6,017 nucleotides of DNA from an uncultured Collinsella sp. (GTDB lineage: Bacteria > Actinomycetota > Coriobacteriia > Coriobacteriales > Coriobacteriaceae), in assembly GCA_937926755.1 (NCBI GenBank), contig CALBBA010000288.1, positions 1 through 6,017 of the forward strand, given 5' to 3'. The first letter of the stretch is position 1; each line of letters opens with the position of its first letter. Below are positions 1-5,052 of this stretch, in pieces. The translations under genes and the position numbers were made by a program. A model generated the notes under the pieces. The model saw nothing but the letters and a program-made list of their open reading frames with translations. It was not told where the DNA came from and searched no databases.

Positions 1-386
1 CTATTCGTATTGGCTCTTAACAACGAGTAAAAGCAGGGCATTTCAACCGTTCGGCAAAGCGATACCGCGCACGTAATAGCAAACATACTCCATTTACTAT
101 CAACAAAAATATAGCAAACGAATAATCCCGCGCGAATTAAGTCTGCCAATCTCATGGCCTGCAGTGTCCCGATACCCATCTTCTGAGGCAGCTGCGCGAG
201 CGCAACTGAAAACAGAGAGGGGGCAAATCTGCAGCAGACCATCAAAGCAGTTGCAGAAACATCGTGAGTTACCTCGTAAATCAGCATTGGCAAAGCAATA
301 TTCGCACACCAATTGCCTATTTCGCTTATCCCTCTAGCAATATATAGGACCCGAACCGGATGGCTAGCTCTCAATACCGTGAACAT
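1..386 (-). CDS. Major facilitator superfamily transporter, N-terminal part (runs off left edge)
   Basis: Reading the minus strand from the ATG at 386-384 gives 128 codons with no stop up to the window edge, so the gene is cut by the window. The product begins MFTVLRASHPVRVLYIARG and shows about four hydrophobic segments (roughly residues 11-37, 45-64, 78-95 and 99-115). The pattern 'SEIGNW' in helix 1, 'LPMLIYEVT', then a short polar loop (64-74) and 'RLADLIRAG' leading helix 3 is that of the MFS_3-type drug/siderophore exporter group. The usual loop 2-3 motif with Asp and paired Arg is degenerate here. Whether the protein is an exporter, and of what, cannot be told from this part. The start lies inside the 3' end of the DUF2087 gene (23-base overlap), with GAGG at 399-396 nine bases before the ATG, so translation is probably coupled. 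The assignment rests on helix pattern and family style only. Confidence 0.72.
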   Translation of the reverse strand, partial: MFTVLRASHPVRVLYIARGISEIGNWCANIALPMLIYEVTHDVSATALMVCCRFAPSLFSVALAQLPQKMGIGTLQAMRLADLIRAGLFVCYIFVDSKWSMFAITCAVSLCRTVEMPCFYSLLRANTN

Positions 387-645
387 CACGATTAACCTCG
401 TATTTCAGGCCTCGTTCATCCCTTAATAGGAATCCATAATCAACCAAGTACCGCCTCAACACGGCATAATCAGGATAGAGCTGTGACAGCACACGATTAA
501 CCTGAAGCTCCGTATAACTTGTATTTAATTCAAAGAAAGAGACGGCCCATAGCAGCATGATTCTTTTATAGCTTTCCTTTTTTGGAATTGAAACCAGCTC
601 GCCATTCTTGAGAAATCGTTTTTTAAAGTCTATTAGCTCATCCAT
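364..645 (-). CDS. DUF2087 domain protein, possible transcriptional regulator
   Basis: This is a 93-residue protein that is almost entirely one DUF2087 domain. The diagnostic pattern is visible: 'IPKKESYKRIMLLWAVSFFE' (residues 20-39), then 'SYTELQVNRVLSQLYPDYAVLRR' (43-65; 'YTE-x-x-VN...DYA-x-LRR') and 'LVDYGFLLRDERGLKY' (67-82). In other proteins this domain often follows an ArsR-like helix-turn-helix and looks like a small winged helix itself. A regulatory role is therefore likely, but it is inferred. There is no separate DNA-binding domain in this short version. The start is supported by GGAGG six to seven bases upstream on the minus strand. The gene sits 79 bases after the orphan gene at 725-964 and overlaps the downstream MFS transporter gene by 23 bases. 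The arrangement suggests a regulator-transporter pair transcribed together. Confidence 0.83.
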   Translation of the reverse strand: MDELIDFKKRFLKNGELVSIPKKESYKRIMLLWAVSFFELNTSYTELQVNRVLSQLYPDYAVLRRYLVDYGFLLRDERGLKYEVNRDVHGIES

Positions 646-719
646 TCACATCCTCCATTTCATACGCATCTAATACTAAAAATGCATACGCTTTAGGTCA
701 TCTCATTCGGCTTCTATAT

Positions 720-741
720 TCGAACTAAACTCGAACTAATC
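720..741. repeat. Two tandem 11-base units at the 3' end of the orphan gene
   Basis: TCGAACTAA occurs at 720-728 and again at 731-739, giving an 11-base period (TCGAACTAAAC, TCGAACTAATC). On the minus strand the stop codon of the 79-residue orphan gene lies in the second-read copy. A slip of one unit would change the frame of the last codons. The repeat is short and could be chance. Confidence 0.45.
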
Positions 742-964
742 TAAATGATTTGCTCAAACACTCTTCGAAAGCTCGTTTTTCACTCTGAGTAAAATGCCCT
801 TCCCAGTCAGTCCACGAACAGGAAGGCAACTCACAACGAGCGGAGTCGAAGCCCTCTGCCGTCGGTCGTTCAAAATGCACGATAACCTTTTCGATATCCC
901 CATCTGTTATCAGGTCAGAATGAACGACCTCGGTACCGTCTTCGAATGTCATATATGGGTACAT
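725..964 (-). CDS. Small conserved hypothetical protein (79 aa, 'MYPYMTxxDGTEVVHS' type)
   Basis: I do not know a function for this protein. It begins MYPYMTFEDGTEVVHSDL and contains 'VIVHFERPTAEGFDSARCEL' and a C-terminal 'FEECLSKSFRLVRV'. I recall closely similar short proteins, with the same opening and the 'HFERP...GFDSARC.LP' core, from gut Firmicutes and Actinobacteria, where they are unannotated. The frame could be opened earlier, at 1006, but the start at 964 is preferred. The conserved family appears to begin at MYPYM, and a GAGGTGG ribosome-binding site lies eight bases upstream of this ATG on the minus strand. No signal peptide or membrane segment is visible; the protein is acidic and probably cytoplasmic. 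It is the first gene of the minus-strand group that continues into the DUF2087 and MFS genes. The tail after 'FEE' may differ from relatives, and the stop falls inside an 11-base direct repeat. Confidence 0.7.
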   Translation of the reverse strand: MYPYMTFEDGTEVVHSDLITDGDIEKVIVHFERPTAEGFDSARCELPSCSWTDWEGHFTQSEKRAFEECLSKSFRLVRV

Positions 965-1140
965 CACGTAAACCACCTCGCAATCGTAAATCCAGTTTAG
1001 CATCAAGCTATTGCACCAAAGACAGCAAGCCCCCCCTTGATGAGTTGATGGTATCTGTTAAATGTCACGTACGATTCACATCTGGTGGGTACCCTGATGG
1101 CTACATGAAACGAAGCAGATTTACACCGGGAGGACCCCGT
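965..1140. promoter_or_regulatory. Divergent intergenic region with weak promoter candidates
   Basis: This 176-base stretch separates the minus-strand orphan/DUF2087/MFS group from the plus-strand membrane-protein gene, so it should carry promoters in both directions. On the plus strand, TTGATG at 1037-1042 (repeated at 1045-1050) and TTAAAT at 1058-1063 could be -35 and -10 boxes with a spacer of about 15. On the minus strand, TAAACT near 1000 is the best -10-like element, without a good -35. A perfect 8-base palindrome GGGTACCC lies at 1087-1094. None of these is strong. A plus-strand frame is open from 946, but the segment before 1141 shows no protein-like character. Confidence 0.35.
1128..1133 (+). 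promoter_or_regulatory. Ribosome-binding site fixing the start at 1141
   Basis: GGGAGG at 1128-1133 sits seven bases before the ATG at 1141. It decides this start over the upstream in-frame ATG at 946, which has no comparable site. Confidence 0.6.
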
Positions 1141-1740
1141 ATGACAACCAAGTACACCGACGCGCCGCGCACGCGCGTCATGACACCGGCCGCGCTCAAC
1201 AACGGCGTGCACGAGAACCATTCCATCGGACAGACCATGGCCATCGCACCCAAAAAGGGCCTGTTTGACGACATTTCCATTCCCCAGATCATCGCCGGCG
1301 CCGCGGCTGCCGCCACGAGCGTCGCGCTTGCCTCCAAGATTGGTATCGCTGGTTCAGTAATTGGCGCCGCCGTGAGCTCGGTCATCACCGTTGTGTCCTC
1401 GCAGGTCTACCGCCACTTTATCTCTGCCAGCGCCGAAGCAATCAAGGGCACGCATGCCGCTGTCGACTACCCTGCCGGCGCCTACGAGCCCGTTGAACCC
1501 GATGTCGAGGAGCACCTAGGTGGCGCCGCGACCACGCAGGAGATGCGTCAGGTTGCAGGTCGCGCGACCACGGCGCGCGTCGCCCCTAACAGCCTGCGCG
1601 CCAAGGCCGCGGCAGAGCGCAGCCAGACGCAAAAGAAGGTCATCGTCTTCTCGATCGCCATCGCCATCGTCGCGGTCATCGCCTGCGCCGGCGCCATCCT
1701 TATCACCACTGCCGGAGAGGGTCTGGGTGAGCGCCCCTGA
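1141..1740 (+). CDS. Membrane protein of unknown function, apparently frameshifted near its end
   Basis: This is a 199-residue protein with no recognised family. Residues 1-47 are polar and probably cytoplasmic. Residues 50-87 form an Ala/Gly/Ser/Val-rich hydrophobic stretch with many small residues (one or two tight helices). Residues 95-164 are polar, and 167-189 (after KK at 165-166) are a clear transmembrane helix ending 'ITTAGEGLGERP'. By the positive-inside rule the end should face outward. The stop at 1738-1740 directly follows a CCCC run (1734-1737). If one C is removed, the frame continues from 'GERP' into 'EPILSSRTTESD' and a Ser/Thr/Asn/Gln/Gly-rich tail to 2104, giving about 320 residues. 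That would be a membrane-anchored protein with a flexible exported stalk. As written, the gene is either truncated by a real mutation or carries an assembly/sequencing error. The start is supported by GGGAGG seven bases upstream. Confidence 0.65.
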   Translation: MTTKYTDAPRTRVMTPAALNNGVHENHSIGQTMAIAPKKGLFDDISIPQIIAGAAAAATSVALASKIGIAGSVIGAAVSSVITVVSSQVYRHFISASAEAIKGTHAAVDYPAGAYEPVEPDVEEHLGGAATTQEMRQVAGRATTARVAPNSLRAKAAAERSQTQKKVIVFSIAIAIVAVIACAGAILITTAGEGLGERP

Positions 1741-2104
1741 GCCAATCCTTTCGTCGCGCACGACCGAGAGCGATGCAAATGGCAACACCCAGTCGCAGGA
1801 TCAGCAGGCGCAGACGGACGATACGCAAGACAGTTCTACCTCTGCCAATTCGTCCTCGAACACCCAAAACCAATCGCAGGGCACCGATTCCTCTACGGCC
1901 AACAGCAGCACGCCGTCCGGCACGACCGACTCAAGCCAAACGACTGGCGGTTCGCAGCCGAGCACGGGCGGCCAGACGAGCGACACCACTTCGGGAACGG
2001 GCACAGCAGACAGCAACAACACCAACAGCTCGAACAGCTCGAGCGGAACCGCGTCCGGCACGGCATCCGACAACTCGAGCCAAGGCACGACATCGGGCAA
2101 CTAA
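1738..2104 (+). pseudogene. Out-of-frame Ser/Thr/Asn/Gly-rich C-terminal tail of the 1141 gene
   Basis: In the second plus-strand frame this segment reads 'ESDANGNTQSQDQQAQTDD' followed by about 100 residues of almost only S, T, N, G, Q, D and A, ending 'GTTSGN' and TAA at 2102-2104. The same frame is open back to 1520, but upstream of about 1735 it is Arg/Pro-rich, which is the shadow of the real gene in the first frame. There is no start codon or ribosome-binding site near 1740, so it is not an independent gene. Composition and position mark it as the extracellular tail of the preceding membrane protein, detached by one extra base. Such tails are usual as wall-spanning stalks in Gram-positive surface proteins. 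No LPxTG sorting motif is visible. Confidence 0.62.
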
Positions 2105-2138
2105 GTACATTTGCCTCTCATAGATAACCGACCTGTAC

Positions 2139-2173
2139 AACGGGCGCGAATCGAAAGCGGTTCGCGCCCGTTT
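2139..2173 (+). terminator. Rho-independent terminator after the membrane-protein gene
   Basis: A perfect 12-base-pair stem (AACGGGCGCGAA at 2139-2150 with TTCGCGCCCGTT at 2161-2172) can extend inward through a G-U pair and two G-C pairs to a four-base loop. It is followed by a short T stretch (to 2173). It lies 35 bases after the stop at 2104, which supports 2104 as the true end of the upstream gene. Confidence 0.8.
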
Positions 2174-2206
2174 GCCTTGGGCGCCGCCATGGCGAACGCT
2201 ATGCGA

Positions 2207-2215
2207 TGGTAAGAT
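2207..2215 (+). promoter_or_regulatory. Extended -10 promoter candidate for the 2245 gene
   Basis: TGGTAAGAT at 2207-2215 matches the extended -10 form (TGn followed by TAAGAT). The region 17 bases upstream has no good -35, as is common for extended -10 promoters. Transcription would begin near 2222, inside the palindrome at 2217-2232, and give a leader of about 23 bases. Confidence 0.5.
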
Positions 2216-2216
2216 G

Positions 2217-2232
2217 CTTTACATGTGTAAAG
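2217..2232. promoter_or_regulatory. Palindromic operator candidate, cop-box/BlaI-like
   Basis: CTTTACATGTGTAAAG is a perfect inverted repeat of 7+7 bases around a central TG. It contains TACAnnTGTA, the core bound by CopY and by BlaI/MecI-type winged-helix repressors. It lies directly after the -10 candidate, over the expected transcription start, and its last bases touch the ribosome-binding site AGAGGAG (2231-2237). A bound repressor here would block transcription. No copY/blaI gene is in the window, so the regulator is unknown and the match could be chance. Confidence 0.4.
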
Positions 2233-2244
2233 AGGAGATTTGCC

Positions 2245-3552
2245 ATGAGCAAGACAATAGTTAGGCCCACGCTTTCGCTGGGCAACCACATCTATCTGTA
2301 TCGCCTGCTACGCGATGCGATTGGATGCGGCAAGCAAACGTTTATGACGCAGGTCGAGGAGGCACTCGTCGCGGGCGATATGACGGCCTACGACCTGGGC
2401 TGTGAGTCCACGCGCGAGTTGCTCGAAGAGCTTGACGACTGCATTAAGCTGACCGTCTTTAAGGGCGGTCGCCTGTATGCCACGGTCATCGCCAACGAGG
2501 GCTGGGATGCCGCCCTTGCCAAGGGCGAGGACAAGCCCAAGGCTGCCAAGGGAGCCAAGCAGTCCTACAAAAAGAAAAAACGCGGCGAGAAGGACCTCAA
2601 GGCTGTGCGTCCCAAGCACGTTAAACGTCCCAAGCCTGAAGCCATGGTTGAAGCCGCGCCGGAACCCGAGCCCGAGACAGAGATCGAAGTCGCTATTGAG
2701 GTAACGGCAGAAGCCGAAACCGAAATCGCCGCCACGACCGATTCCGAAGTCATATCCGAGCAGGAAGCCACTGTGGAGCTCAACGAAGCGCCCAAGTCGA
2801 CAACCGAAGAAGCCGCTGACCAACCCGAGCCGTCTGCGTTCCAAAACAGCGATGTCTTTGGCGACGAGGCCGAGGACGATCAGTCCGACGAGCCCGCAGA
2901 TCAAGACGCTACCGAGTCGACACCGGAGCCCGAGACGCCGCAGCCCGCCATCTCGCTCACGGTCGTCTATGACCCCGAGAACGCCAACGCCGGCATCACC
3001 ACCATGGCATCCACGCCCATCGAAGCAAAGTCGAGCGTCGAGAACGAGGACGCGACGCAGGTTGAGGTTGAAACCGCAGCTGCAGACGCGCCCGTCACCG
3101 TGGAGCCCGCAGATTCCACGATCAAGCCGGAAGCGACGCCGGAGCCCGCACCCGTCATCGAATCCGTGCCCACCTCTGCTTGCGGCCAAATTCCCGCACC
3201 GGCACCGGCTTCGGCACCCGCAGCGGCCCCAACCCCCGCACCCGCAGCACCGACCATCCCCGAGGACTTCCCCATCGATTTCGCAACCGAGGTCTTCTGC
3301 CCCGGCCCGCTTCTGCACCAGCTGTCGACCTATCTCCCCTACGGCGCCGACACGCTCGGCATCGTCGGCGAGTACTACTGGATCGCCCGCGAGCGCGGTA
3401 CCATCGAGGCCGCGCGAAACCGCGCAAGCTTCCCCCTGCGCTACACGCAGGCCGGCGAGCGCCGCGAGGTTGCCGTGCGCATCCGCCGCAATACCACCGG
3501 TGGCCTCGGATCCACCTGGGCCATCGATAAAGTCGAGCCTTCTACCAAGTAA
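2245..3552 (+). CDS. Uncharacterised 435-aa protein: two globular ends joined by acidic Pro/Ala-rich linker
   Basis: No family is firmly recognised. Residues 1-92 are a compact domain (MSKTIVRPTLSLGNHIYLYR, later 'AYDLGCESTRELLEELDDCI' and 'KGGRLYATV') that loosely resembles a small winged helix of the OST-HTH/LOTUS kind; this is a guess. Residues 93-130 are strongly basic (KKKKRGEK, PKHVKRPKP), fitting nucleic-acid contact. Residues 131-337 are a low-complexity linker, first Glu/Pro/Ala/Thr-rich ('EPEPETE' type), then Pro/Ala-rich ('APAPASAPAAAPTPAP'). Residues 338-435 form a second globular domain ('FPIDFATEVFCPGPL', 'GIVGEYYWIARERGTIEAAR', 'VAVRIRRNTTGG'). There is no signal peptide or membrane helix, so the protein is probably cytoplasmic. 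The start at 2245 is chosen over 2206 because AGAGGAG (2231-2237) sits seven bases upstream and the expected transcription start lies after 2206. The gene stands alone between two terminators. Confidence 0.75.
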   Translation: MSKTIVRPTLSLGNHIYLYRLLRDAIGCGKQTFMTQVEEALVAGDMTAYDLGCESTRELLEELDDCIKLTVFKGGRLYATVIANEGWDAALAKGEDKPKAAKGAKQSYKKKKRGEKDLKAVRPKHVKRPKPEAMVEAAPEPEPETEIEVAIEVTAEAETEIAATTDSEVISEQEATVELNEAPKSTTEEAADQPEPSAFQNSDVFGDEAEDDQSDEPADQDATESTPEPETPQPAISLTVVYDPENANAGITTMASTPIEAKSSVENEDATQVEVETAAADAPVTVEPADSTIKPEATPEPAPVIESVPTSACGQIPAPAPASAPAAAPTPAPAAPTIPEDFPIDFATEVFCPGPLLHQLSTYLPYGADTLGIVGEYYWIARERGTIEAARNRASFPLRYTQAGERREVAVRIRRNTTGGLGSTWAIDKVEPSTK

Positions 3553-3553
3553 C

Positions 3554-3592
3554 AAAAAGGGACGATAACCCCAAGGTTATCGTCCCTTTCTC
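3554..3592. terminator. Bidirectional terminator between convergent genes
   Basis: A perfect 15-base-pair stem (3556-3570 with 3575-3589, arms AAAGGGACGATAACC and GGTTATCGTCCCTTT) carries a CCAA loop. On the minus strand it is followed by TTTTTG (from AAAAA at 3554-3558). On the plus strand it ends in TTT within TTTCTCGTT. It therefore serves both the gene ending at 3552 and the EttA frame ending at 3613. Confidence 0.88.
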
Positions 3593-3612
3593 GTTAGGTC
3601 ACCTGAGCTCGA

Positions 3613-4500
3613 CTAATCGCGCGTGAGCTTGCGGTGGATACGATGCGGCTGGGCTGCGTCCTCGCCCAGGCGCTCGATGCGATTGGCCTGATAGGCCTCG
3701 AAGTTGCCCTCGAACCAATACCAGTTGCCCGGATTCTCGTCGGTGCCCTCCCACGCCAGAATGTGTGTGGCGACGCGGTCCAGGAACATACGGTCGTGGC
3801 TAATGACCACCGAGCAGCCCGGGAACTCGAGCAGTGCCGCTTCGAGTGAGGACAGCGTCTCGACGTCGAGATCGTTCGTGGGCTCGTCGAGGAGCAGCAG
3901 GTTGCCGCCCTGCTTGAGCGTGAGCGCCAGGTTCAGACGGTTGCGCTCGCCACCGGAAAGTACGCCAGCGCGCTTCTGCTGGTCCTGGCCCTTAAAGCCA
4001 AAGCTCGCCACGTACGCGCGGCTGGGGACCTCGGTCTCGCCGACCATCATGTGGTCCAGGCCATCCGAGACGACCTCCCACAGGTTCTTATCGGGATCGA
4101 TGCCAGAACGGTTCTGGTCGACATAGGAGATCTTGACGGTCTCGCCCACCTCGAGCTCGCCCGAAGTCAGCGGCTCCAGGCCCACGATGGTCTTGAAGAG
4201 CGTAGTCTTGCCCACACCGTTGGGGCCGATGACGCCCACGATGCCGTTACGCGGCAGGGTGAACGAAAGGTCATCGATGAGCACGCGACCGTCGAACTCC
4301 TTGTGCAGATGATGGGCCTCGAGCACCTTGTTGCCCAAACGCGGGCCCACAGGGATGCGGATGTCGGTCCAGTCGAGCTTCTGGCTTGCGCGGGCCTCGG
4401 CCTCCATCTCCTCGTAGCGAGCCAGACGGGCCTTGTTCTTGGCCTGACGGGCCTTGGGCGAGCTGCGTACCCACTCGAGCTCGGCCTCCATGCGCTTGGC
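3613..4500 (-). pseudogene. ettA: ettA, C-terminal part (ABC-F translation factor, second ABC domain)
   Basis: EttA is an ABC-F ATPase that binds the ribosomal E site and gates early elongation according to energy state. About 295 residues are present: the end of the P-site tRNA interaction arm ('EWVRSSPKARQAKNKARLAR'), then the complete second nucleotide-binding domain with Walker A, LSGGE, Walker B with catalytic Glu 390 (chimera numbering) and His 419, ending 'PHRIHRKLTRD'. The closest style I recall is actinobacterial, where 'KRMEAELEWVRSSP' continues EttA's own arm, so the true EttA sequence probably reaches to about base 4500. The first ABC domain (about 250 residues) is missing and replaced by IF2 sequence. 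A bidirectional terminator follows the stop by about 20 bases. Confidence 0.88.
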
Positions 4501-5052
4501 AGTGGCGGCGGCCACTTCAGCATCAAGCTTGGCCTTTTCGGCCTCGCGACGGGCGGCCTTGAGGGCGGCCTCGTCCTTTTCCTGTTCCTTCTTCAAAGCT
4601 TCCTCACGAGCACGGGCTTCTTCAGCTTCACGGCGTGCGGCTTCGGCACGTTCCTGGGCGGCGCGGCGCTCCTCTTCCTCGCGGATGCGGGCTTCCTCGG
4701 CGCGGCGGGCCTGAGCGACTTCGGCTTCAGCGCGAGCAGCCTCCTCGGCGAGCACCTGCGGATTCTTCACGAAGACGCGCTTGCGTCGCACTTCGACCGG
4801 AATCGCACGGGAGCGGCCGGAGCCGTCCTGCTGCTTGACGACGCTCTGTTCCTTGCGCGTGACGGTGATCTTGCGCTGAGCCGATTGCGTGCGCTCGACG
4901 CGCAGGCTGTCGAGCAGGCGCGTCTTGTCGGTCTCGCTCAATTCATCCGTTTCGCTCGCCTTGTTGACGCCCGCGGCTCGAAGCTGAGCCAGAAGCGTCT
5001 TGGCGGCCACCTTGAGTTCCTGTGCGAATTCGCTTACCGTTTTGCTGGCCAT
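3613..5052 (-). CDS. Chimeric reading frame: IF2 N-terminus joined to EttA C-terminal half (479 aa)
   Basis: The frame opens at the infB start (ATG at 5052-5050; AAGGAG and AAAGGA just upstream) and runs to TAG at 3613. Residues 1-50 are the IF2 N-terminal domain, 56-97 the IF2-associated segment with 'VEVRRKRVFVK', and 100 to about 184 the Glu/Ala/Arg-rich IF2 helix. From about 185 the protein is EttA: 'ELEWVRSSPKARQAK' (191-205), Walker A GPNGVGKT (276-283), signature LSGGE (365-369), Walker B LLLLDEP (385-391) and switch His 419. IF2 normally has about 900 residues with a GTPase core, and EttA about 555 with two ABC domains. Here IF2 lacks its whole G domain and EttA lacks its first ABC domain. 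A frame open to 5205 gives no IF2-like sequence before 5052. The product is most likely an assembly artefact and not a real protein. Confidence 0.85.
   Translation of the reverse strand: MASKTVSEFAQELKVAAKTLLAQLRAAGVNKASETDELSETDKTRLLDSLRVERTQSAQRKITVTRKEQSVVKQQDGSGRSRAIPVEVRRKRVFVKNPQVLAEEAARAEAEVAQARRAEEARIREEEERRAAQERAEAARREAEEARAREEALKKEQEKDEAALKAARREAEKAKLDAEVAAATAKRMEAELEWVRSSPKARQAKNKARLARYEEMEAEARASQKLDWTDIRIPVGPRLGNKVLEAHHLHKEFDGRVLIDDLSFTLPRNGIVGVIGPNGVGKTTLFKTIVGLEPLTSGELEVGETVKISYVDQNRSGIDPDKNLWEVVSDGLDHMMVGETEVPSRAYVASFGFKGQDQQKRAGVLSGGERNRLNLALTLKQGGNLLLLDEPTNDLDVETLSSLEAALLEFPGCSVVISHDRMFLDRVATHILAWEGTDENPGNWYWFEGNFEAYQANRIERLGEDAAQPHRIHRKLTRD
4480..4530. other. Junction between infB and ettA sequence (probable misjoin)
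   Basis: On the minus strand the codons for 'KLDAEVAAAT' (IF2-like helix) pass directly into 'AKRMEAELEWVR' (EttA arm). The exact breakpoint cannot be fixed because both sides encode Ala/Glu/Lys-rich helix with similar GC-rich codons such as GCC AAG. The join keeps the frame, which a chance misjoin does one time in three. Confidence 0.75.
4501..5052 (-). pseudogene. infB: infB, N-terminal part (translation initiation factor IF-2)
   Basis: IF2 is the GTPase that brings initiator tRNA to the small ribosomal subunit. The 184 residues present open MASKTVSEFAQELKVAAKTL, the IF2 N-terminal domain (residues 1-50). They continue with 'KITVTRKEQS' and 'VEVRRKRVFVK' of the IF2-associated region, then a long charged helix rich in EEARAREE-type repeats (100-184). 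The form is betaproteobacterial. The gene follows nusA in the conserved nusA-infB order. The second IF2N domain, the G domain and domains II-IV are all absent because the sequence switches to ettA. As infB is essential, the intact gene must exist elsewhere in the source genome. The start at 5052 has AAGGAG ten bases and AAAGGA four bases upstream. Confidence 0.87.

Noticed and set aside
100..312. Minus-strand frame of 70 codons, Cys-rich
   Set aside because: It is the wrong frame of the partial MFS transporter gene, which reads through the same stretch with membrane helices. The Cys-rich translation has no family character.
946..1140. Upstream extension of the membrane-protein frame to 946
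   Set aside because: It would overlap the divergent orphan gene, has no ribosome-binding site and a composition unlike a protein start. GGGAGG marks the ATG at 1141.
1800..2104. Repetitive Ser/Thr/Asn-rich DNA as a CRISPR or tandem-repeat array
   Set aside because: There is no regular unit or spacing; the repetition comes from amino-acid composition (AGC/ACG/AAC codons), not from DNA repeats.
2308..3555. 415-codon open frame opposite the 2245 gene
   Set aside because: It is the antisense shadow of a GC-rich gene with a low-complexity linker. Its Gly/Arg/Leu/Cys-rich translation has no domain features, and its end overlaps the terminator of the real gene.
3613..5052. A genuine novel IF2-EttA fusion translation factor
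   Set aside because: Both partners lose parts they need to work, and the two halves look as if they come from different phyla. A misjoin explains this without new biology, though read data could overturn the view.
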